A stretch of DNA of 14,280 bases from a bacterium. GTDB taxonomy: Bacteria > Actinomycetota > Acidimicrobiia > Spongiisociales > UBA11373. Made by a program: the position numbers and the translations under genes. The notes under the pieces are model-generated. The model had not been told where the DNA came from. It worked only from the letters and a program-made list of their open reading frames with translations, and searched no databases. This document shows positions 1 through 7,078 of the stretch, one piece after another (position 1 is the first letter of the stretch; each line of letters opens with the position of its first letter). The stretch covers positions 1-14,280 of the forward strand of contig JABMPV010000509.1 of assembly GCA_013202595.1 (NCBI GenBank), read 5' to 3'.

Positions 1-84
1 CACCATCGATACCGCATCCGCCTTGAACTCATCAGTGAACGACCGCCGAACCCTGTCCGGTTGTAGTTGTTCCATAACTGACAT
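1..84 (-). CDS. IS3-family transposase OrfA, N-terminal fragment (runs off the left edge)
   Basis: Read on the minus strand from the ATG at 84, the first 28 codons begin MSVMEQLQPDRVRR and continue SFTDEFKADAVSMV. The pattern R-R-x-[FY]-[ST]-x-E-F-K-x-x-A-V is the classic start of IS3-family OrfA, the small helix-turn-helix protein that binds the IS ends and is joined to OrfB by frameshifting to give the active transposase. A good ribosome binding site, GAGAGG at 95-90, lies 5 nt before the ATG and supports this start. The rest of the gene lies outside the window, so whether the element is intact cannot be judged. The gene points away from the ISL3-type transposase that begins 19 bp away on the other strand. 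Family assignment rests on the N-terminal motif only. Confidence 0.72.
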   Translation of the reverse strand, partial: MSVMEQLQPDRVRRSFTDEFKADAVSMV

Positions 85-130
85 GATTACCTCTCAATCG
101 AGGTGACCGGTCACCAGGGGGAGCCTCACG
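85..130. repeat. Junction of two IS elements with a 14-bp perfect palindrome (102-115)
   Basis: This short stretch separates the minus-strand IS3-type OrfA from the plus-strand ISL3-type transposase. It contains GGTGACCGGTCACC at 102-115, a perfect palindrome that overlaps the only in-frame GTG start (103-105) of the transposase. It could be an operator, part of a terminal inverted repeat, or a target preference of one of the elements; the sequence alone does not say. Almost no room is left for the left terminal repeat and leader of the ISL3 element. That suggests its left end was trimmed when the IS3-type element inserted or recombined here. Confidence 0.5.
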
Positions 131-1383
131 GGTTCGTGGTCGGTGTCCAGGAGCTGGTCGGCGGCGAGTTGTGGCTGTATGTGGAGACCACCGCTGTGGT
201 GGTGGGCTGTTGGGGGTGTGGGACTCGGGCGGTGGGTCATGGTCGGGCCCGCACCGCGGTGCGTGATCTGCCGATCTCGGGACGTCCCACGGTGTTGATG
301 TGGTCCAAGCGCCGCTGGTGGTGTCCCGACTCGGACTGTGAGGTCACCACCTGGTCGGAGACAACAGGTGCGATCGCTCCGAGGGCGGTGCTCACCCAAC
401 GGGCGCGCAAACGGCTGGCGGAGATGGTCAACATCGACGGCGGCTCGATCGCGGGGGCTGCCGCCGCCTTCGGGGTGGGCTGGCATACCGCCAACCGGGC
501 GGTAGCCGATCACACCGACCCCCACATCGCCGACCCCGCCCGTCTGGAGGGGGTCGAAGCGATCGGGGTCGACGAGAAACGTTTCACCAACGCCACGCCT
601 GAGCATCGGACCACCTACACGACCCAGATCGTCGACTTGGACCGTCACCGTCTCCTCGACGTCATCGAGGGGAGATCCCGTGACGTGTTGGGCCGATGGC
701 TGACCGCCCGGGGTGACGACTGGTGTGAGCGGATTCGCCTCGCCACCCTCGATCCGGCCGCCGGCTACCGCAAGGCCCTCGAAGACCACCTCGGGGGCGC
801 CACCTTGGTGGTGGATCACCTCCATGCGATCCGCCTCGCCAACCAGGCGATAGACGACATCCGCCGCCGCATCCAAAACGAGACCCTGGGCCATCGGGGC
901 CGCAAGGCCGACCCGCTGTATCGGATCCGGCGGGTCCTGCTCACAGCCGATGAGCGTCTCAGCGAGGACCGATTCGAATGGATGCGTTCGCTGCTCGCCG
1001 TCGGTGACCCCGACGGGGAGGTCTCCGCCGCCTGGGTCGGAAAGGAACTCCTCAGAGAGGTGTTCGCAGCCACCGACGAGACTCACGCCCGCCGACGCAT
1101 GATCGCCTTCTACATCTACTGCGCCGACGCCGAGGTCCCCGAACTGGCCCGACTCGCCCGCACCATCAGCAACTGGGCCGAGGAGATCTTCGCCTACCAC
1201 CGCACCGGGCGGGCCTCCAACGCCAGAGTGGAGAACACCCACATGCTCGCCGAAAAGACCCGCCGCAACGCCCACGGATTCACCAACCTCGACAACTACC
1301 GACGCCGCCTCATCGGCCGACTCGGCATCAAATGGCATACTCAGGCCACCGCACGAATACGAGGCCGCCAACCACGGTTCATT
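103..1383 (+). mobile_element. ISL3-family insertion sequence remnant (transposase domain, both ends missing)
   Basis: This marks the part of the fused frame belonging to the insertion sequence. The zinc finger, helix-turn-helix and all DDE motifs of an ISL3 transposase are present, so the catalytic part looks undamaged. No paired terminal inverted repeats are visible: the left side abuts an IS3-type gene and the right side passes straight into aminotransferase coding sequence near 1381-1392. An 8-bp target duplication, usual for ISL3 elements, cannot be assigned. The element is therefore probably immobile unless ends are supplied elsewhere. The right boundary is an estimate from where transposase similarity stops (RGRQPRFI) and aminotransferase similarity begins. 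Confidence 0.72.
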
Positions 1384-2151
1384 CATCGCGTAGAGCCGGC
1401 AATCATGGGACTGGCCGAGAGGCACGGAATCGCCGTCATCGAGGACGCATCCCAGGCCCACGGCGCCACGGTGGCGGGGCGTCCCGTCGGCTCATTCGGG
1501 ACCGTTGCGGCGTTCTCCTGCTGCCAGGACAAGATCATCACCACCGGTGGCGAAGGCGGCGTCATCACCACCGCCGACGAGGACCTGTTGGAGACGATGT
1601 GGTCGCTGCGGGACCACGGACGCGACCGGGCCGCAGCCATGAGCAAAGATCACCCGCCCGGCTACCGCTGGGTGTACCACTCCTTCGGCACCAACGCCCG
1701 CATGACCGAGTTCCAGTCCGCCCTGGGGTCGGTGCAATTGCATCGCCTCGATGACTGGCTGGCCGCCCGCCGCACCAATGCAGGCATCCTCAACCGGGCT
1801 GCCGCCGGTCTCCCCGCTCTGCGCTCCACCATCCCGCCGGACGGCATCGGGCACGCCTACTACAAGCACTACCTGTTCGTGCGGCCCGAGCGGCTCAAGC
1901 CGGGATGGGACCGCGATCGGGTCATGCTGGCGATCGAAGCCGAAGGAATCCCCTGCCACACGGGTTCCTGCCCCGAGCTCTACCTGGAGCAGGCTTTCCC
2001 GCCCGAGTTGCGGCCGGCTGAGCGGCTTCCGGTGGCAAAGGAACTGGGTGAGACCTCACTGATGTTCATGGTCCACCCCACCATGGAGGCTGCCGACATG
2101 GCGGATACTGCGGCTGCCATCTCGAAGGTGATGACCCAGGCAACCGCCTGA
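103..2151 (+). CDS. ISL3-family transposase fused in frame to a truncated DegT-type aminotransferase
   Basis: One 682-codon frame holds two unrelated parts. Residues 1 to about 427 are an ISL3-family transposase: an N-terminal zinc-binding domain with Cys36/Cys39 and Cys74/Cys79, a helix-turn-helix region near 105-135, and DDE-type catalytic motifs GVDE (Asp157), ATLDP (Asp217), VVDHLH (Asp238) and ARVENTH (Glu377). It ends with the family's usual basic tail, RGRQPRF at 420-426. Residues from about 430 to 682 are the C-terminal part of a PLP-dependent sugar aminotransferase, with the PLP lysine at 477. No stop codon or terminal inverted repeat is visible between them. The first in-frame GTG (103) gives an atypical N-terminus, so the true transposase start may be lost. 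I infer a deletion after IS insertion that removed the IS right end and the aminotransferase 5' part. A functional bifunctional protein is unlikely. Confidence 0.85.
   Translation: MTGHQGEPHGFVVGVQELVGGELWLYVETTAVVVGCWGCGTRAVGHGRARTAVRDLPISGRPTVLMWSKRRWWCPDSDCEVTTWSETTGAIAPRAVLTQRARKRLAEMVNIDGGSIAGAAAAFGVGWHTANRAVADHTDPHIADPARLEGVEAIGVDEKRFTNATPEHRTTYTTQIVDLDRHRLLDVIEGRSRDVLGRWLTARGDDWCERIRLATLDPAAGYRKALEDHLGGATLVVDHLHAIRLANQAIDDIRRRIQNETLGHRGRKADPLYRIRRVLLTADERLSEDRFEWMRSLLAVGDPDGEVSAAWVGKELLREVFAATDETHARRRMIAFYIYCADAEVPELARLARTISNWAEEIFAYHRTGRASNARVENTHMLAEKTRRNAHGFTNLDNYRRRLIGRLGIKWHTQATARIRGRQPRFIHRVEPAIMGLAERHGIAVIEDASQAHGATVAGRPVGSFGTVAAFSCCQDKIITTGGEGGVITTADEDLLETMWSLRDHGRDRAAAMSKDHPPGYRWVYHSFGTNARMTEFQSALGSVQLHRLDDWLAARRTNAGILNRAAAGLPALRSTIPPDGIGHAYYKHYLFVRPERLKPGWDRDRVMLAIEAEGIPCHTGSCPELYLEQAFPPELRPAERLPVAKELGETSLMFMVHPTMEAADMADTAAAISKVMTQATA
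1390..2151 (+). pseudogene. DegT/DnrJ/EryC1/StrS sugar aminotransferase, 5'-truncated
   Basis: This family transfers an amino group from an amino acid to a nucleotide-linked keto-sugar using PLP, in synthesis of O-antigens, capsules, glycosylated surface layers or antibiotic sugars. Visible hallmarks are ERHGIAVIEDASQAHGA (the Asp that contacts the PLP ring nitrogen, in IEDASQ), then GSFGTVAAFSCCQDK with the PLP-forming lysine (residue 477 of the fused frame), then TTGGEGG. The downstream R-M-T-E-F-Q-S-A-L-G motif and an intact-looking C-terminus follow. About 250 residues remain of a family that is usually 370-400, so the N-terminal part with the phosphate-binding segment is missing. It has no start or ribosome site of its own. 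Its stop lies 3 bp from the stop of the convergent flippase gene. I regard it as a broken gene; the exact sugar substrate cannot be inferred. Confidence 0.8.
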
Positions 2152-2154
2152 GCA

Positions 2155-3387
2155 TCAGCCGCCCCGCCGCATCGCCGAACGCAACAACCCCAGGTCGCCG
2201 CGCAGTCCGGCAAATGACAGCACCGCATCGACCGGCGGCAACTCGCCGAGCGACCGCAATCCCGCCCAGAGGATCACTGCACCGATGAGATGAGCGAGAC
2301 CCACAGCCAACGCCGCCCAGACCACGCCGCCCACGGCCAAGAAGGACGCAGCAGCCGTGGTGATCGAGATGGCCAACTGGCTCGGCAACAGCCAGCGGCT
2401 GGCGTCCAGGGAGATCAAGGCCGCCTTGGTCAACCCCATCCACGGTGCGGCCACCAGGATGATCCCCAGTAGGGCGGGGGCCAGGCCGAGTGCCAGGTCG
2501 TTGTCGGTGGCCGCCTCCAGGAACGGTCCCAGCAGGAACCCGGCGGCGACGGCCAGGGCGATCCCCCCCAGCGTCGGCAGCCTCAGGCTGCGGGCCAGCA
2601 CCATCGAAGCCCGTTCTCCCCCCCTCAGGAACGCGGGCAGCATGACTATCCCGATCCCGGCCAGCACCTCCGCCACACCCTGCATCAGTTTGAGCAGCAG
2701 ATCGAAGCCACCGGCCTCACTGAGGCCCAGCACCAGAGCCACCACCAGGATCGGCACGTGGAACTCGATCCAACGCAGGCCCTCGGTGCCCACCTCGGGC
2801 AGCAGCCAACCCGTTGCCCCATCCCGTCTGGCCGTCGGCGCCCACATCGCCAAAGCCCCTGCCACCGACCCTATCCCCACAGCCAGCAAGGCGGTGCGGG
2901 GGGTAAGCGATCCGGACACGATCAATGCCACAGTCGCCGCCAGTCGGGTGCACTGGGCGGTCATCGTGCCCAGGGCGATCCGCCGCTGCCTGCCCTCCAG
3001 CAGCAGGCCCGGGACGTGCAGGAACATCAGGGCGCTGGCAGCCGATGCGGCCACCAGCAGGCCGGCGCTCTCCGGCCCGTCGAACCACCAGGCAATCGGA
3101 GCCAGCACCACCGCCCCCGCCACCCACCAACGCCCGGTGGTGACCGCCCAACCCCGCCGTCCGCCGTCGCGGCCGAGGCGGGCTGCAGCCCCCTGCTGGA
3201 CGATCGGTTTCCAGGGGATCATCGCCGCTTCCAGCAACACCAGCAGCACCACAAACCGTCCGTAGAGGTTCAGATCGAGTTCGCGGGCTGCCAGCAGGAG
3301 CGACACGAATGCCGCCCCCCGGCCCGCGACCAGGCTGCCCGCCTGCCAGGCGAAACGATGCAGGGTGGTGGTGGTGGGACCGGTCAT
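2155..3387 (-). CDS. Polytopic membrane protein, probable polysaccharide flippase (Wzx/MATE-like)
   Basis: The product is 410 residues with many hydrophobic stretches, for example at about 15-33, 44-58, 88-101, 108-126, 147-158, 165-182, 210-222, 237-252, 272-290, 298-315, 335-352 and 354-376. That is the 10-12 helix layout of polysaccharide biosynthesis flippases of the MOP superfamily, which move lipid-linked glycans across the cytoplasmic membrane. The N-terminal W-Q-A-G-S-L-V-x-x-R-G pattern and the ARELDLNLYGRF segment resemble the family. I chose the ATG at 3387 because the TGA of the preceding frame overlaps it by one base (TGATG), a translational-coupling arrangement; a longer in-frame start at 3486 would lie inside the aminopeptidase tail. 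It is convergent with the aminotransferase remnant. Family-level similarity is moderate; substrate unknown. Confidence 0.7.
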   Translation of the reverse strand: MTGPTTTTLHRFAWQAGSLVAGRGAAFVSLLLAARELDLNLYGRFVVLLVLLEAAMIPWKPIVQQGAAARLGRDGGRRGWAVTTGRWWVAGAVVLAPIAWWFDGPESAGLLVAASAASALMFLHVPGLLLEGRQRRIALGTMTAQCTRLAATVALIVSGSLTPRTALLAVGIGSVAGALAMWAPTARRDGATGWLLPEVGTEGLRWIEFHVPILVVALVLGLSEAGGFDLLLKLMQGVAEVLAGIGIVMLPAFLRGGERASMVLARSLRLPTLGGIALAVAAGFLLGPFLEAATDNDLALGLAPALLGIILVAAPWMGLTKAALISLDASRWLLPSQLAISITTAAASFLAVGGVVWAALAVGLAHLIGAVILWAGLRSLGELPPVDAVLSFAGLRGDLGLLRSAMRRGG

Positions 3388-3641
3388 CAGGCCGGGTCGG
3401 CGTCTCCCTCCCCATCGACGGAGTCGGCCTCGACGACGGCAGGCATCTCCGCAGAAGACACCTCCGGTGCGGCAAACGCCCGGCAAGCCATGGACCGCCG
3501 CAGTACATCGTCCTTCTCGACCAACATGCGTTCCAGGATCGGGCCCAGGTCATCCCTTTCCAGGAGGCCTGCGATCAGGTCACGCGTCGACTGCTCGATG
3601 CGGTAGCCGGGGAAGAAGGAAGTGAAGTACCCGCGGGCGGC
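3387..3641 (-). other. Out-of-reach C-terminal extension of aminopeptidase N beyond an in-frame TAG
   Basis: After the TAG at 3644-3642, the same reading frame stays open for 84 codons, from AARGYFTSFFPGYRIEQ to a TGA at 3389-3387. The extension looks like the normal C-terminal end of actinobacterial-type PepN: an aromatic-rich F-F-P segment, then helices with DLIAGLLERDDLGPILERML and KDDVLRRSMACRAFAAPE. Adding it gives 864 codons, about the length of actinobacterial PepN proteins (roughly 850-870). Its TGA overlaps the flippase ATG by one base, as in a tightly packed operon. Together this shows that the ancestral gene ended here and that the TAG is secondary or is decoded. No independent start codon with a ribosome site would make this a separate gene. 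Confidence 0.85.
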
Positions 3642-5981
3642 CTAGATCTCCCATTCGGCGAACAACCCCGGCAGGCCATCGAAGAACCGGGGCACGTAGG
3701 GCTCCAGCATCTCCTGCTGGCGGCGGCGCCAGAACCCGGATGCACCCGCCAGGGCCAGGTGCAGCGATTCGTATCCGTGGTTGTGCAGCCGCTCCCACAC
3801 CTCTTCTTTGACCCCAGGAGTGGGACGGGCCGCCTCGGCCCCGGCCATCGCCCGGTCACCCCGGTCGCTGCCGTCTCTCTCCCTTTCGGCTGCCAGTCGA
3901 TCCTCCGCGCCTGCTGCGCCCGCGGCGACACCGGCCACGGCCACGCTCCATCGCATGTCCTGGTCGATGGCCAGCCCATCGGGCGGGTCATCCATCAGCG
4001 CGGCAGCGATCGCCTGCTCCTCCGGACCGGAGGCCAGGCCGAGGAGGGCCCTGGCCCACAGCACCTGCAGGTCGCCCTGAGGAACCGTGTCGATGGCTGC
4101 CCTGGCTGCGGCAACAAAGGCTGCCGCCTCGGCATCGATGAGAGCCGCCGGCACGTAACTCCCGACGGCTGCACCGGCCGTAGCGGTGATCATCTGCACG
4201 ATCGACAGGCTCGTCTCCTGGGGCAGGCGGGTCCGCACCAGTTCCAGGTATTCAAGCGACGAGAACGTCTGATCCCTCACCATCTCCCACAGCGATGCCC
4301 ACACCTGCTGGCGCAACAGGGGGTCGCGGATCCCGGAGATGTTCGCCTTGGCCCAGGCGATCGAGATCGGATCGAGCGCCACCTTGGCGTATCCGTGATC
4401 ACTCCAGTTGGGGTATACGAATACGGGGGCGGCGGTGCCGATCGCCTCATCGACACGATGCTGCGGACCGTCGAATGAGGCGGGCAGGACCCGTGCCAGT
4501 CCGTCGGCATCGAGCAGCGCCACCTCCAGATGATGGGGCCGGAGGGTGGGATAGTCGTCGGGTGCGGTCTGACGCAGATCGAAGCCGTCGATCTTGCCTG
4601 CGGTGGCCGACCATTCGGCACCGATGGTGTTCAGCGACGGCGCCATCAGCCATCGGGAGGCCCAGTGGACCAGGTCCATTCCGCTCCCCTCCTGGAGGGC
4701 GGCCAGGAAATCGGCCAGGGCTGCGTTGCCGAAACGATGGCGCCGGAAGTAGGCCTGGATCCCGGTACGGAAAGCTTCCATGCCGATGGTGGCCACCAGT
4801 TGCTTCAGGACCGCAGCACCCTTGCCGTAGGTGATGCCGTCGAAGTTGAGGAACGTCTCGTCGGTGCTGGGGACCTCGTCGGCGATCTTGTGGGTCGTTG
4901 GCAGCTGATCCTCGCGGTACGCCCACAGCTTCATGCGGAAGTTGAAGTCCTGCCACATGTCGGGATGATCCCCCATGTGGTCGAGCGCCATGTAGGCCAC
5001 GAAGGACGCGAACGACTCGTTGAGCCAGAGGTCGTTCCACCAGCGAAGCGTGACCAGATCGCCGAACCACATGTGCGCCAGTTCGTGGAGGAAGTACTCG
5101 GCACGCCTGGTCAATTGATCTTCCGTGGGCGGATCGCGAAACACCACGCTGTCGGTGTAGGTGACTGCACCGACGTTCTCCATCCCTCCCCAATTGAACT
5201 CCGGCACGAAGATCTGGTCGTACTTGCCGAAGGGATACGGCTCATCGAAGAACTCGCTGTAGTACTCCATCCCCCGCCTGGTGATGTCGAACAGAGGTTC
5301 GGCGTCGAGGAAGTCGGCCAGGGATCGCCTGCAGTAGATCGCCATCGGGACGGTTCCCGTGTCGTCGCGGACCTCGTGATAGGGACCGGCGCAGATGGCG
5401 AGCAGGTAGGGGCTGAACGGACCGGTCTCGGCGAAAACCCGTCTCGTCCTGCCCTCGTCGGCCGCATCACGGGAGATCTCGGCACCTGCCGTCACGACCG
5501 CCCAGTCCTCCGGTGCAGTCACCGACACCCTGAACACGCCCTTGATGTCTGGCTGATCGAAACAGGGAAAGACCCGATGAGCCGAATAGGGCTCGAACTG
5601 GGTGTAGAGGTACATCTCGCCGTCCTCGGGGTCGGTGAAGGTGTGGAACCCCTCCCCCGTGTGATCGAACGGGCGCTCGTACACGATCCTCACCGACGCC
5701 TGCCTGCCGAGCAGTTGGCCGGGAAGCCGAACCCTCGAACCGTCCCACTCGATATCGACGGCCGACCCGCCGATCTCGATCCGGTCTATGGAACCGCCGA
5801 CCCACTCGACGAACGTATCGCCGCCGGTGGTGTCGAACGAGATCGTGACATCACCCCGGAACGACTTTGCGTCGCGTTCGAGATCGATGTCCAGGTCGTA
5901 TGACACACCCGAGACGCGCGCTGCGCGCTCCTCGGCTTCAACCTTGGTCAGCCGATCGCGCGGCGATCCATCGGACGTCAT
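3642..5981 (-). CDS. pepN: Aminopeptidase N (M1 family), cut short by an in-frame amber codon
   Basis: This zinc metallopeptidase removes N-terminal residues from peptides, probably in the cytoplasm since no signal peptide is seen. The 779-residue product has the N-terminal beta domain (about 20-200), the exopeptidase motif GGMEN at 265-269, the zinc site HELAH at 299-303 (His299, Glu300, His303) followed 19 residues later by Glu322 in WLNE, and the catalytic Tyr385 in GITYGKGAAVL. A helical C-terminal domain follows. The stop is a TAG at 3644-3642, but family-like sequence continues in frame for 84 codons, so the protein lacks about a tenth of its length. The ATG at 5981 is supported by AGGGAG at 5991-5986, 4 nt upstream. 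It lies 47 bp after the epimerase gene and probably shares its transcript. The catalytic residues are all intact, so partial activity is conceivable, though loss of the C-terminal helices may destabilise the fold. Confidence 0.93.
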   Translation of the reverse strand: MTSDGSPRDRLTKVEAEERAARVSGVSYDLDIDLERDAKSFRGDVTISFDTTGGDTFVEWVGGSIDRIEIGGSAVDIEWDGSRVRLPGQLLGRQASVRIVYERPFDHTGEGFHTFTDPEDGEMYLYTQFEPYSAHRVFPCFDQPDIKGVFRVSVTAPEDWAVVTAGAEISRDAADEGRTRRVFAETGPFSPYLLAICAGPYHEVRDDTGTVPMAIYCRRSLADFLDAEPLFDITRRGMEYYSEFFDEPYPFGKYDQIFVPEFNWGGMENVGAVTYTDSVVFRDPPTEDQLTRRAEYFLHELAHMWFGDLVTLRWWNDLWLNESFASFVAYMALDHMGDHPDMWQDFNFRMKLWAYREDQLPTTHKIADEVPSTDETFLNFDGITYGKGAAVLKQLVATIGMEAFRTGIQAYFRRHRFGNAALADFLAALQEGSGMDLVHWASRWLMAPSLNTIGAEWSATAGKIDGFDLRQTAPDDYPTLRPHHLEVALLDADGLARVLPASFDGPQHRVDEAIGTAAPVFVYPNWSDHGYAKVALDPISIAWAKANISGIRDPLLRQQVWASLWEMVRDQTFSSLEYLELVRTRLPQETSLSIVQMITATAGAAVGSYVPAALIDAEAAAFVAAARAAIDTVPQGDLQVLWARALLGLASGPEEQAIAAALMDDPPDGLAIDQDMRWSVAVAGVAAGAAGAEDRLAAERERDGSDRGDRAMAGAEAARPTPGVKEEVWERLHNHGYESLHLALAGASGFWRRRQQEMLEPYVPRFFDGLPGLFAEWEI

Positions 5982-6028
5982 GAGGCTCCCTTCGATGCCA
6001 GTGGGGACGATACCGCCGATCGGGGCGA

Positions 6029-7012
6029 TCAGACCCCTTCGAAGATCTGCTGAATCCTGGAGCGGATCGCATCGGGAAGCGCCGACTCGAGCGACCGGGG
6101 GTCGAAGCCCAGGTGGGCACGGGCGGCCGAATCATCGGCCAGGTGGGTCACTCCGGCAATGGCGGCCATGCGCCCCGCCGGGCGCCGCAGCGTCGGGAAG
6201 ACGCTCCCTGTGACTCGAAGGCCTGTGGCCACGGGTCTGAGAGCGAGACCGGGGACCGGCAGCGACGATCGGCGCCGGCCCACCATCCGGCTCACCAGAG
6301 ACGCCGCATGGCGCAGCGTGTGGGGTGGTCCGCCAACTGAGTACGAGCGGCGGGGTCGATCGAACTCCGCCGCGGCGATGAATGCGTGGGCCACGTCCTC
6401 GACGTGGCTCCAGCAGAACGCCGTCCTGGTCGGGATGATCGGCGCCCTCCCCAGCGCATGCCTGGTCAGGAGATCGGCCACATCGCTGGGATCGTCGGGC
6501 CCGTACATCACTCCCGCGTGCAGAGCGATGATCGGGACACCCTGGTGCTGGAGCGGCCGTACCACTTCGTCGAGCGCCTCCCACTTGGTCCGCCCATAGA
6601 CCGATGTGTGTCTACCCGGATCCTCCGGTGGGCGGTCCAGGACTTTGCCCTTTGTATCGCCGAACGCGGCAAGCGACCCTGCGTAGATGATGCGGCCCAC
6701 TCGCATCTCCCTGGAGAGTTCCATGACGTTGCGCGTGCCCTCGACGTTGACCGATTCGACGACGCGGCTCTTGCGAGCGCCTGGATCCCGCCACTCGGCA
6801 CAGTGGAAGATGACGTCCTTGTTCCTCACGGCTCTGCGCATCGAATCCATTTCGAGGATGCTGCCCAGGTGGGGCCGGACGCCGAAAGCGGCCAGGTCGT
6901 GGCCCTGCTCGCGGTCCTGGACCAGGGCGGTGACGTCGTGCCCACCTGCCAAGAGGACGGCGGCCACATAGCCGCCGAGGAATCCGCTCACACCGGTCAC
7001 CAACGCTCTCAT
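6029..7012 (-). CDS. NAD(P)-dependent epimerase/dehydratase (extended SDR)
   Basis: The 327-residue protein starts MRALVTGVSGFLGGYVA, the glycine-rich TGxxGxxG dinucleotide site of extended short-chain dehydrogenases (residues 6-13). The catalytic Ser in YAGSLAAFG (about 113) and the YxxxK pair in SVYGRTK (Tyr139, Lys143) are present, as is the HAGVMYGP segment. Such enzymes epimerise, dehydrate or reduce nucleotide sugars, but many act on flavonoid-like, steroid or other carbonyl substrates; the substrate is not evident. I chose the ATG at 7012 over the adjacent GTG at 7015 because a TAGCAT -10-like box lies exactly 8 nt upstream of it, the same spacing seen at two other genes here. It is the likely first gene of an epimerase-pepN-flippase unit and is divergent from PEP carboxylase. 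Confidence 0.88.
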   Translation of the reverse strand: MRALVTGVSGFLGGYVAAVLLAGGHDVTALVQDREQGHDLAAFGVRPHLGSILEMDSMRRAVRNKDVIFHCAEWRDPGARKSRVVESVNVEGTRNVMELSREMRVGRIIYAGSLAAFGDTKGKVLDRPPEDPGRHTSVYGRTKWEALDEVVRPLQHQGVPIIALHAGVMYGPDDPSDVADLLTRHALGRAPIIPTRTAFCWSHVEDVAHAFIAAAEFDRPRRSYSVGGPPHTLRHAASLVSRMVGRRRSSLPVPGLALRPVATGLRVTGSVFPTLRRPAGRMAAIAGVTHLADDSAARAHLGFDPRSLESALPDAIRSRIQQIFEGV

Positions 7013-7078
7013 CACCAGCGATGCTACGTCCCTCGGCCGCCCACCCGGGGAATCTCACCCGGGCTACGCTCCCGCTCC
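7013..7078. promoter_or_regulatory. Divergent promoter region between epimerase and ppc, with a repeated CACCCGGG
   Basis: This 66-bp gap must hold the promoters of two divergent genes. On the plus strand TACGCT (7065-7070) lies 8 nt before the ppc GTG. On the minus strand TAGCAT (7026-7021) lies 8 nt before the epimerase ATG. Both fit the actinobacterial -10 pattern TANNNT, and the spacing would place the transcription start at or within two bases of the start codon. No Shine-Dalgarno sequence is visible for either gene, which fits leaderless transcripts. Between them CACCCGGG occurs twice as a direct repeat (7042-7049 and 7056-7063, 14 bp apart), each with a CCCGGG palindrome core, and could be a regulator site. 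No convincing -35 boxes are seen. Confidence 0.55.

Noticed and set aside
94..1461. 455-codon open frame on the minus strand opposite the transposase
   Set aside because: It is a mirror of the GC-biased transposase frame; the translation has no recognisable domain, while the plus strand shows all ISL3 motifs.
3388..3486. Longer flippase start giving 33 extra residues
   Set aside because: The extra residues are Arg/Gly/Cys-rich, overlap the tail of the aminopeptidase frame, and the ATG at 3387 has the TGATG coupling arrangement.
3642..3644. Genetic-code change with TAG as a sense codon
   Set aside because: TAG is used as the natural stop of the HAD gene at 10305-10307, and no suppressor tRNA is visible; a local mutation or error is simpler.
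3309..4478. 389-codon plus-strand open frame
   Set aside because: It lies antisense to aminopeptidase N and the start of the flippase; low-complexity Gly/Arg/Pro-rich translation with no motif.
4530..5903. 457-codon plus-strand open frame opposite aminopeptidase N
   Set aside because: The minus strand holds GGMEN and HELAH with the downstream Glu, so the plus-strand frame is a GC-rich shadow.
6386..7078. Upstream extension of the PEP carboxylase frame (231 extra codons)
   Set aside because: It overlaps the epimerase on the other strand and has no similarity to PEP carboxylase N-termini; GTG 7079 gives a normal length.
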